Notes under the pieces: generated by a model
Told to the model about the DNA's origin: nothing
Seen by the model: the letters and a program-made list of their open reading frames with translations, nothing else
Database searches by the model: none
Program-made: the position numbers and the translations under genes
Source: Bacteroidales bacterium
GTDB taxonomy: Bacteria > Bacteroidota > Bacteroidia > Bacteroidales > FEN-979
Length of the DNA stretch: 64,000 nucleotides
Reading direction: 5' to 3'
NCBI GenBank assembly: GCA_023231005.1
Contig: JALNWG010000014.1
Coordinates: forward strand, 10,470-74,469
Shown: positions 63,882 to 64,000 of the stretch, piece after piece
Layout: each line of letters opens with the position of its first letter
How positions within the stretch are numbered: the first letter of the stretch is position 1

Positions 63882-64000
63882 GTATAGGCGCTTAGGCATC
63901 CCGTTTTTTGATACCTTTGAGCCATGGGAACAAGAGAAATTTTCAGCGGTGTGAACTCAATCAAATTTAATCAGCGGTTTAAAACAGATGAAGATTGTTA
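63880..64000 (+). mobile_element. Left end of an insertion sequence (IS1595-like), cut by window end
   Basis: Homology to rimO breaks at about 63880. The next ~40 bases are non-coding (stops in the rimO frame at TAG, TAG, TGA, TGA), then a new frame begins. The first bases after the break are the probable terminal inverted repeat, but the other end and the target-site duplication lie outside the window, so limits are approximate. Confidence 0.5.
63924..64000 (+). CDS. Transposase N-terminus (IS1595-like), partial
   Basis: From the ATG at 63924 the frame runs to the window end: MGTREIFSGVNSIKFNQRF followed by KTDEDC. The RFKTDEDC block resembles the start of IS1595-family transposases, whose N-terminal zinc-finger region begins with a similar phenylalanine-Arg-Phe and (T/D)EDC pattern before a CxxC motif. 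Only 25 codons are visible, so the family call rests on this short stretch. Confidence 0.45.
   Translation, partial: MGTREIFSGVNSIKFNQRFKTDEDC

Noticed and set aside
63671..63964. Minus-strand 97-codon frame across the rimO end
   Set aside because: It is opposite conserved rimO coding sequence and crosses the insertion junction, so it is accidental.
1..64000. CRISPR array or other long direct-repeat array
   Set aside because: No regularly spaced repeats of CRISPR length were seen on reading; only gene-level duplications are present.

Overview
The window reads as Bacteroidota DNA, most likely class Bacteroidia. The pointers are a DUF4295 gene directly after rpmG, -7 promoter boxes of the TAnnTTTG type, many signal-peptide lipoproteins, GH92, GH2 and GH172 glycosidases, and a tyrosine ammonia-lyase of the Flavobacterium johnsoniae type. 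A glycyl radical enzyme with its own activase suggests at least part-time anaerobic life. I cannot name a genus.

Bases 1-27408 hold one long minus-strand run of tightly packed, often overlapping genes that resembles a flexirubin / aryl-polyene pigment cluster. In transcription order it starts with tyrosine ammonia-lyase (starter p-coumarate) and a FabG ketoreductase. Next come a ketosynthase with an ACP, an LpxL-like acyltransferase, a radical SAM enzyme, an ApeP-like dehydratase, and two copies of a module made of a ~130-aa protein plus a BtrH-like acyltransferase. These are followed by an ABC exporter, a hotdog thioesterase, a ketosynthase with a half-size companion, another ACP, and two tandem ketosynthase / chain-length-factor pairs. 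The last part holds a polysaccharide deacetylase, a LolA-like carrier, a lipoprotein, a FabZ-like dehydratase, another thioesterase, two enoyl-CoA hydratases, a FabH-like synthase, a second radical SAM enzyme and a 3-hydroxyacyl-CoA dehydrogenase. After a 165-base gap come a haem-binding protein and a further ketosynthase cut by the window start. The logic is starter formation, iterative ACP-bound chain extension, reduction and dehydration to a polyene, tailoring, transfer to a lipid or partner chain, and placement in the outer membrane. No aryl-CoA/ACP ligase and no DarA-like cyclase is seen here; they may lie beyond base 1.

At 27409-27528 a divergent promoter separates this cluster from a plus-strand tRNA-Arg. 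Bases 27776-42000 hold a small secreted ORF, a transglutaminase lipoprotein, a sugar MFS transporter, a HypD-like glycyl radical enzyme with its activase and an M64 peptidase, then GH92 and GH2 mannosidases. Bases 42076-54028 hold galactokinase, PPK2, aldose 1-epimerase, an M23 peptidase, a sodium/solute symporter with a small membrane partner, a DNA alkyltransferase, a CAP-SPOR protein, a GH172-type protein and an (alpha/alpha)6 glycosidase. This looks like sugar and glycan use, but no SusC/SusD pair is present.

Bases 54147-63881 are mostly housekeeping genes: an AhpD-like protein, a HAD phosphatase, a PflX-like radical SAM protein, a C1 peptidase, aat, a class III aminotransferase, an SDR, xerD, rpmG-DUF4295, ftsY and rimO. 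rimO stops early at what looks like the left end of an insertion sequence running off the window. No gene-free stretch longer than 300 bases was found; the largest are about 217 bases (46736-46952) and the pieces around the tRNA.
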